Below, one piece after another: positions 52,064-59,737 of a stretch of 64,000 bases of DNA. The stretch lies in the NCBI GenBank assembly GCA_029906195.1, contig JARWSJ010000003.1, forward strand, positions 558,001-622,000. Direction: 5' to 3'. This stretch comes from Chitinophagaceae bacterium 26-R-25. Lineage in GTDB: Bacteria; Bacteroidota; Bacteroidia; Chitinophagales; Chitinophagaceae. Below the pieces are notes generated by a model. It had not been told where the DNA came from. It made no database searches and saw nothing but the letters and a program-made list of their open reading frames with translations. A program made the translations under genes and the position numbers. How positions within the stretch are numbered: position 1 is the stretch's first letter; each line of letters begins with the position of its first letter.

Positions 52064-52280
52064 CCACAAAGGCACTAAGGTCACAAAGTTCCACTAAGAG
52101 GTTTATTCGCTTTATTTGCGTGGAGTTTCGAAGGCGTAAAACCTCCTTTCCTCTGTGAAAAAAATCTCCTTAACTCTGTGGTTTAAAAAAAGTAGCACGA
52201 ACCTAATGTTGTCAATTACAAGTAAAAATCATCCAACAACCCTTATTGAGGCTTAGTGACCTTAGTGCCTTAGTGGTGAA
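52064..52280. repeat. Inverted GGCACTAA octamer repeat, widely spaced
   Basis: CCACAAAGGCACTAAGGTCA-type units at 52064-52100 face reverse-complement units (CCTTAGTGCCTTAGTGG) at 52242-52276, spaced by about 140 bases. The spacer carries degenerate CTCTGTGG-type units (52140-52190). It is the family seen inside the composite at 17312-17393. It lies between convergent genes. Confidence 0.75.
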
Positions 52281-52284
52281 GAAC

Positions 52285-52584
52285 TCATCCGCGCAGTGGA
52301 ACCGCCTTCTTCTTCGTAAAATAGTTCCATATCCACACAATGGTAAAAGTTGGAATGAAATCAAGGCCGGGAAACGCTTCTTCCACAAAATTGAACAGCC
52401 CTCCAAACGCGCCTTTCCATCCTCCAAAACTTCTGTAAAAAATATAAGCAGAAACAGGTGCCCAGATAATATCGATGAATTCTCCGGCTCCCGGAAGCAG
52501 GTAAGACGCACAACCAATAAGATCCATCAGGATACAGAAAATCAAAGACGGATTTTTTGCAGCACTAATTGCGAGTTTAGCCAT
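52285..52584 (-). CDS. Small integral membrane protein, unknown function
   Basis: The start is the ATG at 52584 (MAKLAISAAKNPSLIF, 99 aa). Two or three hydrophobic segments (IFCILMDLIGCASYLLPG, IIWAPVSAYIFY, FIPTFTIVWIWNYF) indicate a membrane protein. The middle has a Gly-Trp-rich loop (FGGWKGAFGGLFNFVEE). The C-terminus ends in a basic tail (TKKKAVPLRG). It follows the lipoprotein gene by 9 bases on the same strand, so they form a two-gene operon. The pattern is that of a conserved Bacteroidota membrane protein, which I cannot name. Confidence 0.65.
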   Translation of the reverse strand: MAKLAISAAKNPSLIFCILMDLIGCASYLLPGAGEFIDIIWAPVSAYIFYRSFGGWKGAFGGLFNFVEEAFPGLDFIPTFTIVWIWNYFTKKKAVPLRG

Positions 52585-52593
52585 GTTCAAAAA

Positions 52594-53043
52594 TTAGTTT
52601 AAATATTTACCACATCCTTTAAAAACCTTGCCACTGGTTTGAACCTCAACCATATGATCAAAAACCTCTCCACTGGCACTGTTAATACAAGGTTGATTAA
52701 TAATGATCACTTTGACTGAATCCGTGTCCACCTTTGCCTGATAAGTAGTAGTATCACCGTTTTTTACAGCGACCGGAATTGGTATATATGACGCGGTAAC
52801 ATTTGCTTCCAAAGTCGTGAACCAGATCGCTTTTTGCAGATCTATATCCATTTCCCACGTCGGTTGGTCGCCGGACGCCACAAAATCAATTCCTTCCTTT
52901 CTTTTCTTGTCATATTTATCTGTAGATGATGTAGTTGTTGCCGAGGTTGCTTCGTCGTTTTTTTTATCATTATTGCCGTTGCAAGCAAACGCCGCGAATG
53001 ACAAGGCACATAAAACGCCATATGTTAAGATCCTTTTAATCAT
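52594..53043 (-). CDS. Lipoprotein with C-terminal cysteine pair (COG3650-like)
   Basis: The start is the ATG at 53043, giving MIKRILTYGVLCALSFAAFA then Cys, a clear lipoprotein signal and lipobox. A low-complexity linker rich in Thr, Ser and charged residues follows. The globular part ends VIIINQPCINSASGEVFDHM and KVFKGCGKYLN, a layout seen in small COG3650-type envelope proteins. It is probably on the outer face of the inner membrane or in the outer membrane. It forms an operon with the small membrane protein, 9 bases downstream. The function is unknown. Confidence 0.7.
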   Translation of the reverse strand: MIKRILTYGVLCALSFAAFACNGNNDKKNDEATSATTTSSTDKYDKKRKEGIDFVASGDQPTWEMDIDLQKAIWFTTLEANVTASYIPIPVAVKNGDTTTYQAKVDTDSVKVIIINQPCINSASGEVFDHMVEVQTSGKVFKGCGKYLN

Positions 53044-53120
53044 AATTAAAGTTATGCCAATTTGAAATTCACTATGGTTCAAAAAGATAAATTTCAAATT
53101 CAATGTCATTTAGTTAGCGA

Positions 53121-53212
53121 GAAGGCCCGCCCGGATGAATCCGGTTCGGACGGGCTTCGACAAGCTCAGCCTGACAACCCGCTCGCGCTGTCAGGCTGAG
53201 CTTGTCGAAGCC
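53121..53212. repeat. TTCGACAAGCTCAGCCTGAC palindrome, copy 3, with GC-rich palindrome
   Basis: Perfect 24-nt arms at 53153-53176 and 53189-53212 have a 12-nt loop. A second palindrome precedes them (GCCCG ... CGGGC with CCGGAT/ATCCGG inside, 53125-53155). The same two-part order is found at 35652-35742. A reverse-oriented remnant of the GC-rich part lies at 59698-59727. Confidence 0.88.
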
Positions 53213-53400
53213 TTGTTAAGCAGGAACAGTGATTGATATTGCTGTTTTTAGTGTTTAAAAAATGTTTAAACGCATAGTTACAAGATGGAGGTTTTATTCA
53301 CTTAAAATGACAAATAATTGCATTGTTTGCACATTGCACAAACGATTGTTAAAGATTATTGTCGAACGTTTTCATTATTTTGCACAAAAGAAACGATTGT
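53213..53400. promoter_or_regulatory. acs upstream region with imperfect -7 box and direct repeats
   Basis: A near-consensus TTATTTTG (53375-53382) lies 19 bases before the acs ATG. The 10-mer AAACGATTGT occurs twice, at 53340-53349 and 53391-53400, bracketing the promoter and ending exactly at the start codon. A GTTTG...CAAAC pair covers 53325-53343. These may be operator sites. Nothing else is seen here. Confidence 0.45.
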
Positions 53401-55314
53401 ATGGCATATCCCTATCAGGTAACAAGTTTAGAACAGTATAACACGGCATACAAAAAAAGCGTAGACGATCCCGAGGCTTTTTGGGGCGATGTTGCGTCCA
53501 ACTTTTTATGGCGCAAACGCTGGGACAAAGTACTGGACTGGAACTTTACTGAACCAAATATAAAATGGTTCCTCAACGGTAAACTGAACATTACTGAAAA
53601 CTGCCTTGACCGCCACCTCGGCAGCCTTGGTAACAAACCTGCTATCATTTGGGAGCCGAATGATCCCGAAGAACATCATCGCGTGCTCACTTACAGAGAG
53701 CTCCACAATAAAGTTTTACAATTTGGTAACGTACTAAAAAACAACGGCGTAAAAAAAGGCGACCGTGTTTGTATTTACATGGGCATGGTGCCGGAACTTG
53801 CCATTGCTGTATTGGCATGTGCAAGAATTGGTGCTATCCATTCTGTAATTTTCGGTGGCTTTAGCGCACAAAGTATTGCCGATCGTTTGCAGGATGCACA
53901 GGCAGAATTTGTTATCACCTGCGATGGCGCTTACCGCGGCAACAAAGAGATTCCTCTTAAAGGTGTGATAGACGATGCGCTTATTCAGTGCAAATTTGTA
54001 AAAAGAGTAATCGTACTAACGCGTACCCGTACCCCGGTAAGTATGATCAAGGGAAGAGACGTTTGGTGGGAAGATGAAATTAAAAAAGTAGAAACGCAAG
54101 GCAATCCATATTGCGAAGCAGAAGAAATGGACGCGGAAGATCCGTTGTTCATCTTATATACCTCCGGTTCTACCGGTAAGCCAAAAGGTGTGGTGCACAG
54201 CACTGCCGGCTATATGGTCTACACTGCGTATAGCTTTGTAAACGTATTTCAATATCAGCCCGGCGATATTCATTTCTGTACGGCAGATATCGGCTGGATC
54301 ACAGGGCACAGCTACATTGTTTACGGACCATTGGCGACAGGAGCCACAACACTTATATATGAAGGTATTCCAACGTTTCCGGATGCAGGTCGCTTCTGGA
54401 GCATCGTTGATAAATACAAGGTAAATGTATTGTACACGGCGCCAACAGCCATCAGATCGTTGATGGGCTTCGGTTTGGGACCAGTACAAAATCATGATCT
54501 CTCTTCATTAAAAGTTTTAGGAACAGTAGGTGAACCGATCAATGAAGAAGCATGGCATTGGTACGATGAGCACATCGGTAAGAAAAAATGCCCAATCGTG
54601 GATACATGGTGGCAAACGGAAACCGGTGGTGTGCTGATATCGAACCTTGCAGGTGTAACACCTTCAAAACCTTCTTTTGCAACGCTGCCTTTACCGGGTG
54701 TTCAACCAATTTTGGTGGATGAAAGAGGAGAAGAAGTGAAAGGAAATGGTGTGAGTGGAAATCTTTGTATCAAATTCCCATGGCCATCCATTTTGCGAAC
54801 CACTTACGGCGATCACGAAAGATGCAGGCAAAACTACTTCGCTACATACAACAACCTGTACTTCACAGGTGATGGTTGTCTTCGCGATGAGGACGGCAAC
54901 TACCGCATTACTGGTCGTGTGGATGATGTATTAAATGTGAGTGGTCACCGCATAGGCACTGCAGAGGTAGAAAATGCCATCAACATGCACGCAGGTGTGG
55001 TGGAAAGCGCTATTGTAGGCTTCCCGCACGAGATTAAAGGACAGGGTATTTACGCTTATGTCATTTACCAGGGAACACATGGTGATGAAGAATTGGCAAG
55101 AAAAGATATTACGCAAACCGTTTCCCGCATCATTGGTCCAATCGCAAAACCGGACAAAATCCAGTTTGTAAGCGGGTTGCCAAAAACAAGAAGCGGAAAG
55201 ATCATGCGTCGCATTCTCAGGAAAATTGCCGAAGGTGAAATGGAAAATCTCGGCGACACAAGCACACTGCTTGACCCGGGAGTGGTGAATGAGATAAAAG
55301 CAGGGAAAATTTAA
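53401..55314 (+). CDS. acs: Acetyl-CoA synthetase (AMP-forming)
   Basis: Acs activates acetate with ATP and CoA to acetyl-CoA, AMP and PPi. The ATP loop is YTSGSTGKPKGVVHS, the adenylate site is DTWWQTETGG, the hinge region YFTGDGCLRDEDGNYRITGR, and the C-terminal lysine lies in LPKTRSGKIMRRILRKIA, where acetylation controls activity in known Acs proteins. The start is the ATG at 53401 (MAYPYQVTSLEQYN, 637 aa); the open frame from 53359 adds 14 codons upstream of the promoter box. It is cytoplasmic. With AdhE this gives both acetate use and ethanol production. Confidence 0.96.
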   Translation: MAYPYQVTSLEQYNTAYKKSVDDPEAFWGDVASNFLWRKRWDKVLDWNFTEPNIKWFLNGKLNITENCLDRHLGSLGNKPAIIWEPNDPEEHHRVLTYRELHNKVLQFGNVLKNNGVKKGDRVCIYMGMVPELAIAVLACARIGAIHSVIFGGFSAQSIADRLQDAQAEFVITCDGAYRGNKEIPLKGVIDDALIQCKFVKRVIVLTRTRTPVSMIKGRDVWWEDEIKKVETQGNPYCEAEEMDAEDPLFILYTSGSTGKPKGVVHSTAGYMVYTAYSFVNVFQYQPGDIHFCTADIGWITGHSYIVYGPLATGATTLIYEGIPTFPDAGRFWSIVDKYKVNVLYTAPTAIRSLMGFGLGPVQNHDLSSLKVLGTVGEPINEEAWHWYDEHIGKKKCPIVDTWWQTETGGVLISNLAGVTPSKPSFATLPLPGVQPILVDERGEEVKGNGVSGNLCIKFPWPSILRTTYGDHERCRQNYFATYNNLYFTGDGCLRDEDGNYRITGRVDDVLNVSGHRIGTAEVENAINMHAGVVESAIVGFPHEIKGQGIYAYVIYQGTHGDEELARKDITQTVSRIIGPIAKPDKIQFVSGLPKTRSGKIMRRILRKIAEGEMENLGDTSTLLDPGVVNEIKAGKI

Positions 55315-55317
55315 GGA

Positions 55318-55610
55318 ATTGAAAATTGAAAGTTGAAAATTGAAAATGGGTAGGGGCGAATCGCATTCGCCCTCAATCATAGTTCTGCAAGGCTTGTAGC
55401 CTTGCAGTTTTATTTTATTGCATGCAGTCGCTCTCCGAAGCTTTTAGCCTCGGAGTTTTATTTTGTTGCTTCTGGCAACATCTGTTATCGCCGGAGGCGA
55501 TAGAATAATGCTCCGAAGCTGGAAGCTTCGGAGAGCTAAGACAGTACGCGATTGACGCGCCCAATGCTCAACGTCCAACGCTGGCGCGCTTCGCGTTAAG
55601 CCTTGGGCGT
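55318..55610. repeat. Repeat-only intergenic region downstream of acs
   Basis: In order: a single arm of ATTGAAA heptamers (55318-55347), a GGCGAAT/ATTCGCC hairpin (55354-55371), the mini-hairpin mosaic (55385-55533) and an inverted CAACG/CGTTGG-type pair (55563-55612). With the terminator that follows, all 387 bases between the acs stop and the transpeptidase stop are repeat-like sequence. No gene is present. Confidence 0.8.
55385..55533. repeat. Mini-hairpin mosaic, modules A-B-D-C-B
   Basis: There are five short hairpins with 3-4-nt loops. A is CTGCAAGGCT/AGCCTTGCAG (55385-55407). B is CTCCGAAGCT paired with a one-base-different arm (55433-55455). D is GTTGC/GGCAAC (55465-55479). C is ATCGCC/GGCGAT (55487-55501). 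B again, perfect, lies at 55511-55533. Spacers contain TTTTATT or AGAATAATG. The same four modules recur at 59516-59659 in the order B-C-D-A-A. Confidence 0.9.
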
Positions 55611-55644
55611 TGGGCAACACTCTGTTATTCAGTTATTAAAAAAT

Positions 55645-55680
55645 AAACCCCTGAGAACTTCTCAGGGGTTTTATTTTTTA
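55645..55680. terminator. Bidirectional terminator between acs region and transpeptidase gene
   Basis: AAACCCCTGAGAA (55645-55657) and TTCTCAGGGGTTT (55659-55671) form a 13-bp perfect stem with a one-base centre, A-rich on the left and followed by TTATTTTTTA. It lies 22 bases after the transpeptidase stop. Confidence 0.85.
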
Positions 55681-55701
55681 AGACGACAGTTGTTAAAAGC
55701 C

Positions 55702-56256
55702 TTAATGCTGAATCGTCACTTTAGTTCCCACGGGGATAATATCGTATAACTCTTCAATGTCTTCGCGCTTTAATGAAATACAGCCGTTGGTCCAGTTTTG
55801 ATAATAGTCCACAGCCATATCATCGCGGTTCCAGGTACCATGAATGCCAATACCGTTTCCGAGTTTAGCATCTTTAGGAATAAGGCCCTGTGCTTTGCGC
55901 TGATTGAATTTATCTATGTCGGCCTGAGTCGGATAATTTAGTAACATCATTTTGTCCCACTTTTCGTGCGGACGTTTAGAAGCAATTTTATACTCACCTT
56001 CTGGTGTTTTTCTATCACCCATCACCATTTTATCGTCCTGTGATTTGCTCCCAAAAACTGCGGGGTAGGTGGCGAACCAGCCTTCATCATCGTACACACT
56101 TAATTCGTAGTCGGTTTTCTTTATAACTATGTAGGGAGTTCCGGATATGCTGTTATGAAAAAAGCGTCTTTTCATAACTCTGTGCTCAAGACCTTTAAAA
56201 GCGAATAAACCGCTTACCGCAATCAGCAGGGTAAAAATTAGTGTTCTCTTTTTCAT
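55702..56256 (-). CDS. L,D-transpeptidase (YkuD domain)
   Basis: The 184-residue protein has a signal peptide or N-terminal anchor (RTLIFTLLIAVSGLFAFKG) and a YkuD catalytic domain. The active-site region is IGIHGTWNRDD and then NWTNGCISLKREDIEEL, with the catalytic cysteine in TNGCISL. This is the HxGT ... (S/T)xGC(I/V)(S/R) pattern. Such enzymes make 3-3 cross-links in peptidoglycan or attach proteins to it, outside the inner membrane. The KTPEGEYKIASKRPHEKW segment is typical. Its role in this cell wall is not known from sequence. Confidence 0.92.
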   Translation of the reverse strand: MKKRTLIFTLLIAVSGLFAFKGLEHRVMKRRFFHNSISGTPYIVIKKTDYELSVYDDEGWFATYPAVFGSKSQDDKMVMGDRKTPEGEYKIASKRPHEKWDKMMLLNYPTQADIDKFNQRKAQGLIPKDAKLGNGIGIHGTWNRDDMAVDYYQNWTNGCISLKREDIEELYDIIPVGTKVTIQH

Positions 56257-56647
56257 AACTTTTATTGACCTTTTAACAGGAGTAAAGTTTAGCGGGTCCG
56301 CGTTATTAATTTTCGCTGCTACAACACAAACGTTTATTTGTGGGATTTATTTTTTGTGTGGAAAACTTTAACTAATTGAAAATGGAAAGTTGAAAGTGGA
56401 AAATGGGGTGCTTAGTTGGTGGTTGTGGCAGTAGCCGGTAGCCGGTGGCCAGCGGTAAGAGGTTGTTTATTATTCGATCCGTTTAAGTTATTAAAGAATG
56501 TTGCACATAAACACCGGCATCCGGCCCCTGGCTACTGGCTGCTATTTTTGATGACTCAGTTATTCAATTATTTGCGGCTATCTTTAAGACAGATTTTTTT
56601 TCAGAAACTTAAAATATTTGATTTCCCTGCCCGTCTACCTTAAGTAC
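56257..56647. other. 391-bp divergent region with a GTAGCCG repeat pair
   Basis: No ORF is supported. GTTGAAA-type half-arm at 56375-56406, then GTAGCCG heptamers at 56429-56455 facing their reverse complement at 56513-56541, then AATAACTG-type half-arm (reverse) at 56553-56575. Two unpaired arms of other families thus flank one complete pair. The sigma factor promoter probably lies near AATATTTG (56609-56616), one mismatch to TAnnTTTG. Confidence 0.6.
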
Positions 56648-57226
56648 ATGACGGATGCAGCAACGATATCAACCACCGCTATGGCGGAACGAAAACGTAA
56701 TATAACCGATACAATCAATGCTTACAGCAAGCGGTTGATGGGTTTTATACGCAAACGCGTTGATAATGAAGCTGATGCCGAGGATATCCTGCAGGATGTT
56801 TTTTACCAGTTCGTCGGAAATACACAGCCGATTGAGCAGCTTACCGCATGGTTCTTTACAGTTACCCGGAACAAGATCACTGACAAAAAACGCAAAAAGA
56901 AACCCGATTCGGTAGAGGATATCTACACTTCCGAGGATGGGGAAACAATTGCGGAGTGGACGGAACTTTTTTCCGAAGGAAACGAAAATCCCGAAACCGC
57001 TTACCTGCGCTCCCTTTTTTGGGAGGCATTGGACAGCGCCTTGAAGGAACTACCAAAGGAACAAAGAGATGTTTTCATTTTAAACGAACTGGAAGGCGTC
57101 CCCTTTAAAGAGATCGCCGAACAAACAGGAGAATCGGTCAACACGCTCATCTCCCGAAAACGATATGCTGTATTGCATTTACGGGACAGACTGGGCACTT
57201 TAAAAAACGAATTATTAAACTCGTGA
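56648..57226 (+). CDS. ECF-family sigma factor heading a four-gene operon
   Basis: The 192-residue sigma-70 family protein has region 2 (RVDNEADAEDILQDVFYQFV, AWFFTVTRNKITDKKRKK) and region 4 (LPKEQRDVFILNELEGVPFK, EIAEQTGESVNTLISRKRYA). An acidic linker (EDGETIAEWTELFSEGNENP) separates them. I use the ATG at 56648; an ATG at 56681 is also possible. The stop overlaps a GTG of the next frame, and the following gene is a small membrane protein, the usual place for an anti-sigma or sensor. A response to envelope or metal stress is suggested by the neighbours but not shown. Confidence 0.92.
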   Translation: MTDAATISTTAMAERKRNITDTINAYSKRLMGFIRKRVDNEADAEDILQDVFYQFVGNTQPIEQLTAWFFTVTRNKITDKKRKKKPDSVEDIYTSEDGETIAEWTELFSEGNENPETAYLRSLFWEALDSALKELPKEQRDVFILNELEGVPFKEIAEQTGESVNTLISRKRYAVLHLRDRLGTLKNELLNS

Positions 57227-57267
57227 TCGTGAATGGTCACAACACGAAAACAAAAAAATTAAACGAT

Positions 57268-57681
57268 ATGAAACGCGGATTTTTCTTTAAAAAATTTATC
57301 ATGGTGCTGTTGTTTGGCACCGTTGCTGTGTTGCTCTTCAGTTTCATAGTAATGAGTTTGTGGAACGGAATTCTTCCTTCAGTGATACATGTATCGGCCA
57401 TTACATTTCCACAGGCAATAGGAATACTTGTATTGAGTAAGATTTTGTTCAGCGGATTCAAAGGCGGTCCTCGTCGCGGTGGGCCATGGGGCGGCGGACC
57501 TGGCGCATGGAAAGAAGGAATGCGTGAGAAATGGCAAAAAATGACGCCGGAAGAACAGGAAAAGTTCAAACAAAAAATGCGCGAACGCTGTGGCAGCTGG
57601 AGACGAGGATTTAATGAACAACAACCTGCTGCAAACACAACTGCTGCCAACGCAACGAGCGGCGACGGCGGAGCAGAATAA
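57268..57681 (+). CDS. Small two-helix membrane protein with Gly-rich and charged tail
   Basis: The 137-residue protein starts at the ATG at 57268 (MKRGFFFKKFIMVLLFG). Two hydrophobic segments (VLLFGTVAVLLFSFIVMSLW and FPQAIGILVLSKILFSGF) anchor it. They are followed by a Gly-Pro-Arg stretch (GGPRRGGPWGGGPG) and a charged helix (KEGMREKWQKMTPEEQEKFK) that resembles Spy/CpxP-like or heavy-metal-sensor proteins. It follows the sigma gene in the same operon, so it may act as its membrane-bound regulator; this is inference. A GTG 15 codons upstream is an alternative start. Confidence 0.7.
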   Translation: MKRGFFFKKFIMVLLFGTVAVLLFSFIVMSLWNGILPSVIHVSAITFPQAIGILVLSKILFSGFKGGPRRGGPWGGGPGAWKEGMREKWQKMTPEEQEKFKQKMRERCGSWRRGFNEQQPAANTTAANATSGDGGAE

Positions 57682-57712
57682 CCAACTACTCTTTATCCAA
57701 ACTAAATAACTT

Positions 57713-57928
57713 ATGGAAGTTCTTGTATTCAAAACAAACATTCGACGCAGGAGGAATGTGGAATCAATAGTAAAGCATATTTCAAAGCTTGGAGGCATTA
57801 TCAGGTGGAATGTGGACCTGCACGACAAAGACAAGATCCTGCGCATTGAATCTGATAACCTCTCTCCAAGACACGTTGAAAACACACTGCAACATGTAGG
57901 GTATTATTGTGAAGAATTGCAGGATTAA
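57713..57928 (+). CDS. HMA-like ferredoxin-fold protein lacking the CxxC motif
   Basis: This 71-residue protein has the strand-helix-strand-strand-helix-strand order of heavy-metal-associated domains: EVLVFKTNI, RNVESIVKHISKLGG, IIRWNVDLHDKDKILRIES, PRHVENTLQHVGYYCEEL. The metal-binding CxxC loop after the first strand is replaced by RRRRN, so it should not bind copper the usual way. One cysteine remains near the end. It is the third gene of the sigma operon, 31 bases after the previous stop. A protein-interaction or degenerate chaperone role is possible. Confidence 0.75.
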   Translation: MEVLVFKTNIRRRRNVESIVKHISKLGGIIRWNVDLHDKDKILRIESDNLSPRHVENTLQHVGYYCEELQD

Positions 57929-57962
57929 ACAACAATCATTAAACACTTAAAAAACATTTACC

Positions 57963-58076
57963 ATGGCAAAAAAAATAAGCTACTTCCTTGTAAACTGGCC
58001 CACATTATTGATCGAATTGACCGATAATATTTCAAGATCAATCAACTACCTTTTCAGAAGCTTTTCCAAAGCATAA
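57963..58076 (+). CDS. 37-aa micropeptide at the end of the sigma operon
   Basis: An ATG at 57963 opens 37 codons with a TAA at 58074-58076. The peptide starts MAKKISYFLVNWPTLLIEL and continues with a serine/asparagine-rich amphipathic part (TDNISRSINYLFRSFSKA). It has one hydrophobic stretch and basic residues at both ends, as in small membrane-associated peptides. It follows the HMA-like gene by 34 bases of A-rich sequence, like the spacings upstream in this operon. It is below the usual length cut-off of gene finders. No known family was recognised. Confidence 0.55.
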   Translation: MAKKISYFLVNWPTLLIELTDNISRSINYLFRSFSKA

Positions 58077-58296
58077 GAGGCTCACAATCAATTGTCAATA
58101 AAAGTGGTAGAGATATATACCGGAAATTCTCTTCCTCCGTATAGTACCATTCAATATTTGTAAAACTCCACAAAGACCGGAAAAAACATTTTACCTTCGC
58201 GCTTCATTTTCGCCTCAGTATAAAAACAAATCCTTGCATTTATTTGCTCCTGCCATATGGTTTTGCTGATTGCGAACCAAAGTCTTACAAAAGAAT

Positions 58297-59466
58297 ATGA
58301 AGCGTTCACAGGAAATTTTCATGGCCATTTGCACAGGTCTTATTGTTGCAAATATTTACTATAGTCAACCTCTTATACCCTTAATAGCAAAGGAGTTTGG
58401 CATTGCAGAAGCACAAGCGGGGCAAATTACATTTCTTAATCAGCTAGGTTATGCACTCGGCATCTTGTTCTTTGTGCCTGTCGGAGATTTGATAGAGCGC
58501 AAAAAGCTGATCATGGCAGTCACCATGATTTGTGTGGGAAGTCTTGCTGCCACCACATTTGCCAATCAATTCTGGCTCCTCGGCATTGCGTCTGTTTTTG
58601 TAGGTGTAACAAGTGTTGTTCCGCAAATGATCATACCGATGGCGGCGGCACTCGCATCTCCCGAGAAAAGAGGAAAAGTAATCGGCAACGTCATGAGCGG
58701 CTTGTTAATCGGCATTCTTCTTTCAAGAACATTGAGCGGCGTTGTAGGTGCACATTTTGGCTGGAGAGGCATGTACGGCCTGGCAACAATCATCACGCTG
58801 GTGCAATTGCCTTTAATGTATTTCTTCTTACCGCAAAGTCAACCAGCATTCAATGGCACTTACGGCAAACTGATGAAGTCGTTGTTTGAAATGTTCAAAT
58901 ACAATGAGCTTCGCGAAGCAACTGTATTAAGCGGCGCTGCATTTGCGTGTTTCGGCATGTTTTGGACGGGGATGGTGCTGTGGCTCAGCAGTCCTGCATT
59001 TGGACTGAACAGTGATACGATCGGTTTGTTTGGATTGGCGGGCGCACTGGGCGCTTTATTCGCACCACTTGCAGGTAGAAGTGCGGACAAGCGTCACCCC
59101 AGGAAAGCGATAGGTTTAGGTGTTATCGTATTGGCGCTTTCGTTTGTAATTTTTTATATTTTCCGATACTCCATCATCGGCATCTGCTTTGGCATCATCA
59201 CACTCGATTTCGCCATGCAGGCGATTCATGTAAGCAATCAAACAAGAGTGTACGCAATACTTCCGGAAGCACGGAACCGTCTCAACACAATTTACATGAC
59301 TGGCGCTTTCATTGGCACCGCATCAGGCTCTGCCCTTGCATTGATCGTGTGGAAACATGGCAGTTGGCCGGGCATATGCCTTACAGGCGTTGTAGTAATG
59401 GCGCTTGCGATGGGGCTGTTTGTAGCAACGAAAAAGAGATACGCGAAGGTGACAATAGCTGAATAA
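58297..59466 (+). CDS. MFS transporter
   Basis: The twelve-helix major facilitator has 389 residues. The first helix reads FMAICTGLIVANIYYSQPLI, the loop 2-3 motif is GDLIERKKLIMAV, and the second half begins EATVLSGAAFACFGMFWTGM with loop GRSADKRHPRKAIGLG. YYSQPLIPLIAKEFG is typical for the YgaY/drug-efflux-like group. Substrate unknown. The start is the ATG at 58297 (MKRSQEIFM); nine codons upstream are preceded only by TTG. The C-terminus (IAE) and the TAA stop lie in the first unit of an AATAACTG repeat. An imperfect box TACCTTCG is near 58192. Confidence 0.9.
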   Translation: MKRSQEIFMAICTGLIVANIYYSQPLIPLIAKEFGIAEAQAGQITFLNQLGYALGILFFVPVGDLIERKKLIMAVTMICVGSLAATTFANQFWLLGIASVFVGVTSVVPQMIIPMAAALASPEKRGKVIGNVMSGLLIGILLSRTLSGVVGAHFGWRGMYGLATIITLVQLPLMYFFLPQSQPAFNGTYGKLMKSLFEMFKYNELREATVLSGAAFACFGMFWTGMVLWLSSPAFGLNSDTIGLFGLAGALGALFAPLAGRSADKRHPRKAIGLGVIVLALSFVIFYIFRYSIIGICFGIITLDFAMQAIHVSNQTRVYAILPEARNRLNTIYMTGAFIGTASGSALALIVWKHGSWPGICLTGVVVMALAMGLFVATKKRYAKVTIAE

Positions 59467-59727
59467 CTGAATAACTGAGTAACTGAATAACTGAAGGCAC
59501 GCCACATCTGTGGCTCTCCGAAGCTTCCAGCTTCGGAGTTCTATTCTATCGCCTCTGGCGATACCATTGTTGCCACAGGCAACAGAATTATGCTGCAAGG
59601 CTACAAGCCTTGCAGAGCATTGACAACAGAATGATACTGCAAGACTAAAAGCCTTGCAGAGCTTTAATCAGTGCAAATCAGTTAAATCAGTGTCATCCCC
59701 GTCCGAACGGCTTCAGCTGGGCGGGAG
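59460..59727. repeat. Repeat-only intergenic region downstream of the MFS gene
   Basis: In order: unpaired AATAACTG octamers (59460-59495) containing the MFS stop, the mini-hairpin mosaic (59516-59659), an AATCAGTG-type motif (59668-59693, also at about 31129) and a GC-rich palindrome remnant (59698-59727) related to the leader of the CTCAGCCTGAC repeats. Five families occur within 270 bases. Confidence 0.85.
59516..59659. repeat. Mini-hairpin mosaic, modules B-C-D-A-A
   Basis: B is CTCCGAAGCT/AGCTTCGGAG (59516-59538). C is ATCGCC/GGCGAT (59548-59562). D is GTTGCC/GGCAAC (59569-59583). A is CTGCAAGGCT/AGCCTTGCAG (59593-59615). A second A with one altered base lies at 59637-59659. All have 3-nt loops. 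Stems are perfect except the last. The loops differ from those of the first cluster while the stems stay the same. Confidence 0.9.
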
Positions 59728-59737
59728 TGTGCTCACT

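Noticed and set aside
52246-52602. 118-codon plus-strand frame opposite the small membrane protein gene
   Set aside because: Starts inside a tandem repeat and shows no signal peptide or family pattern; the minus-strand two-gene operon is better supported.
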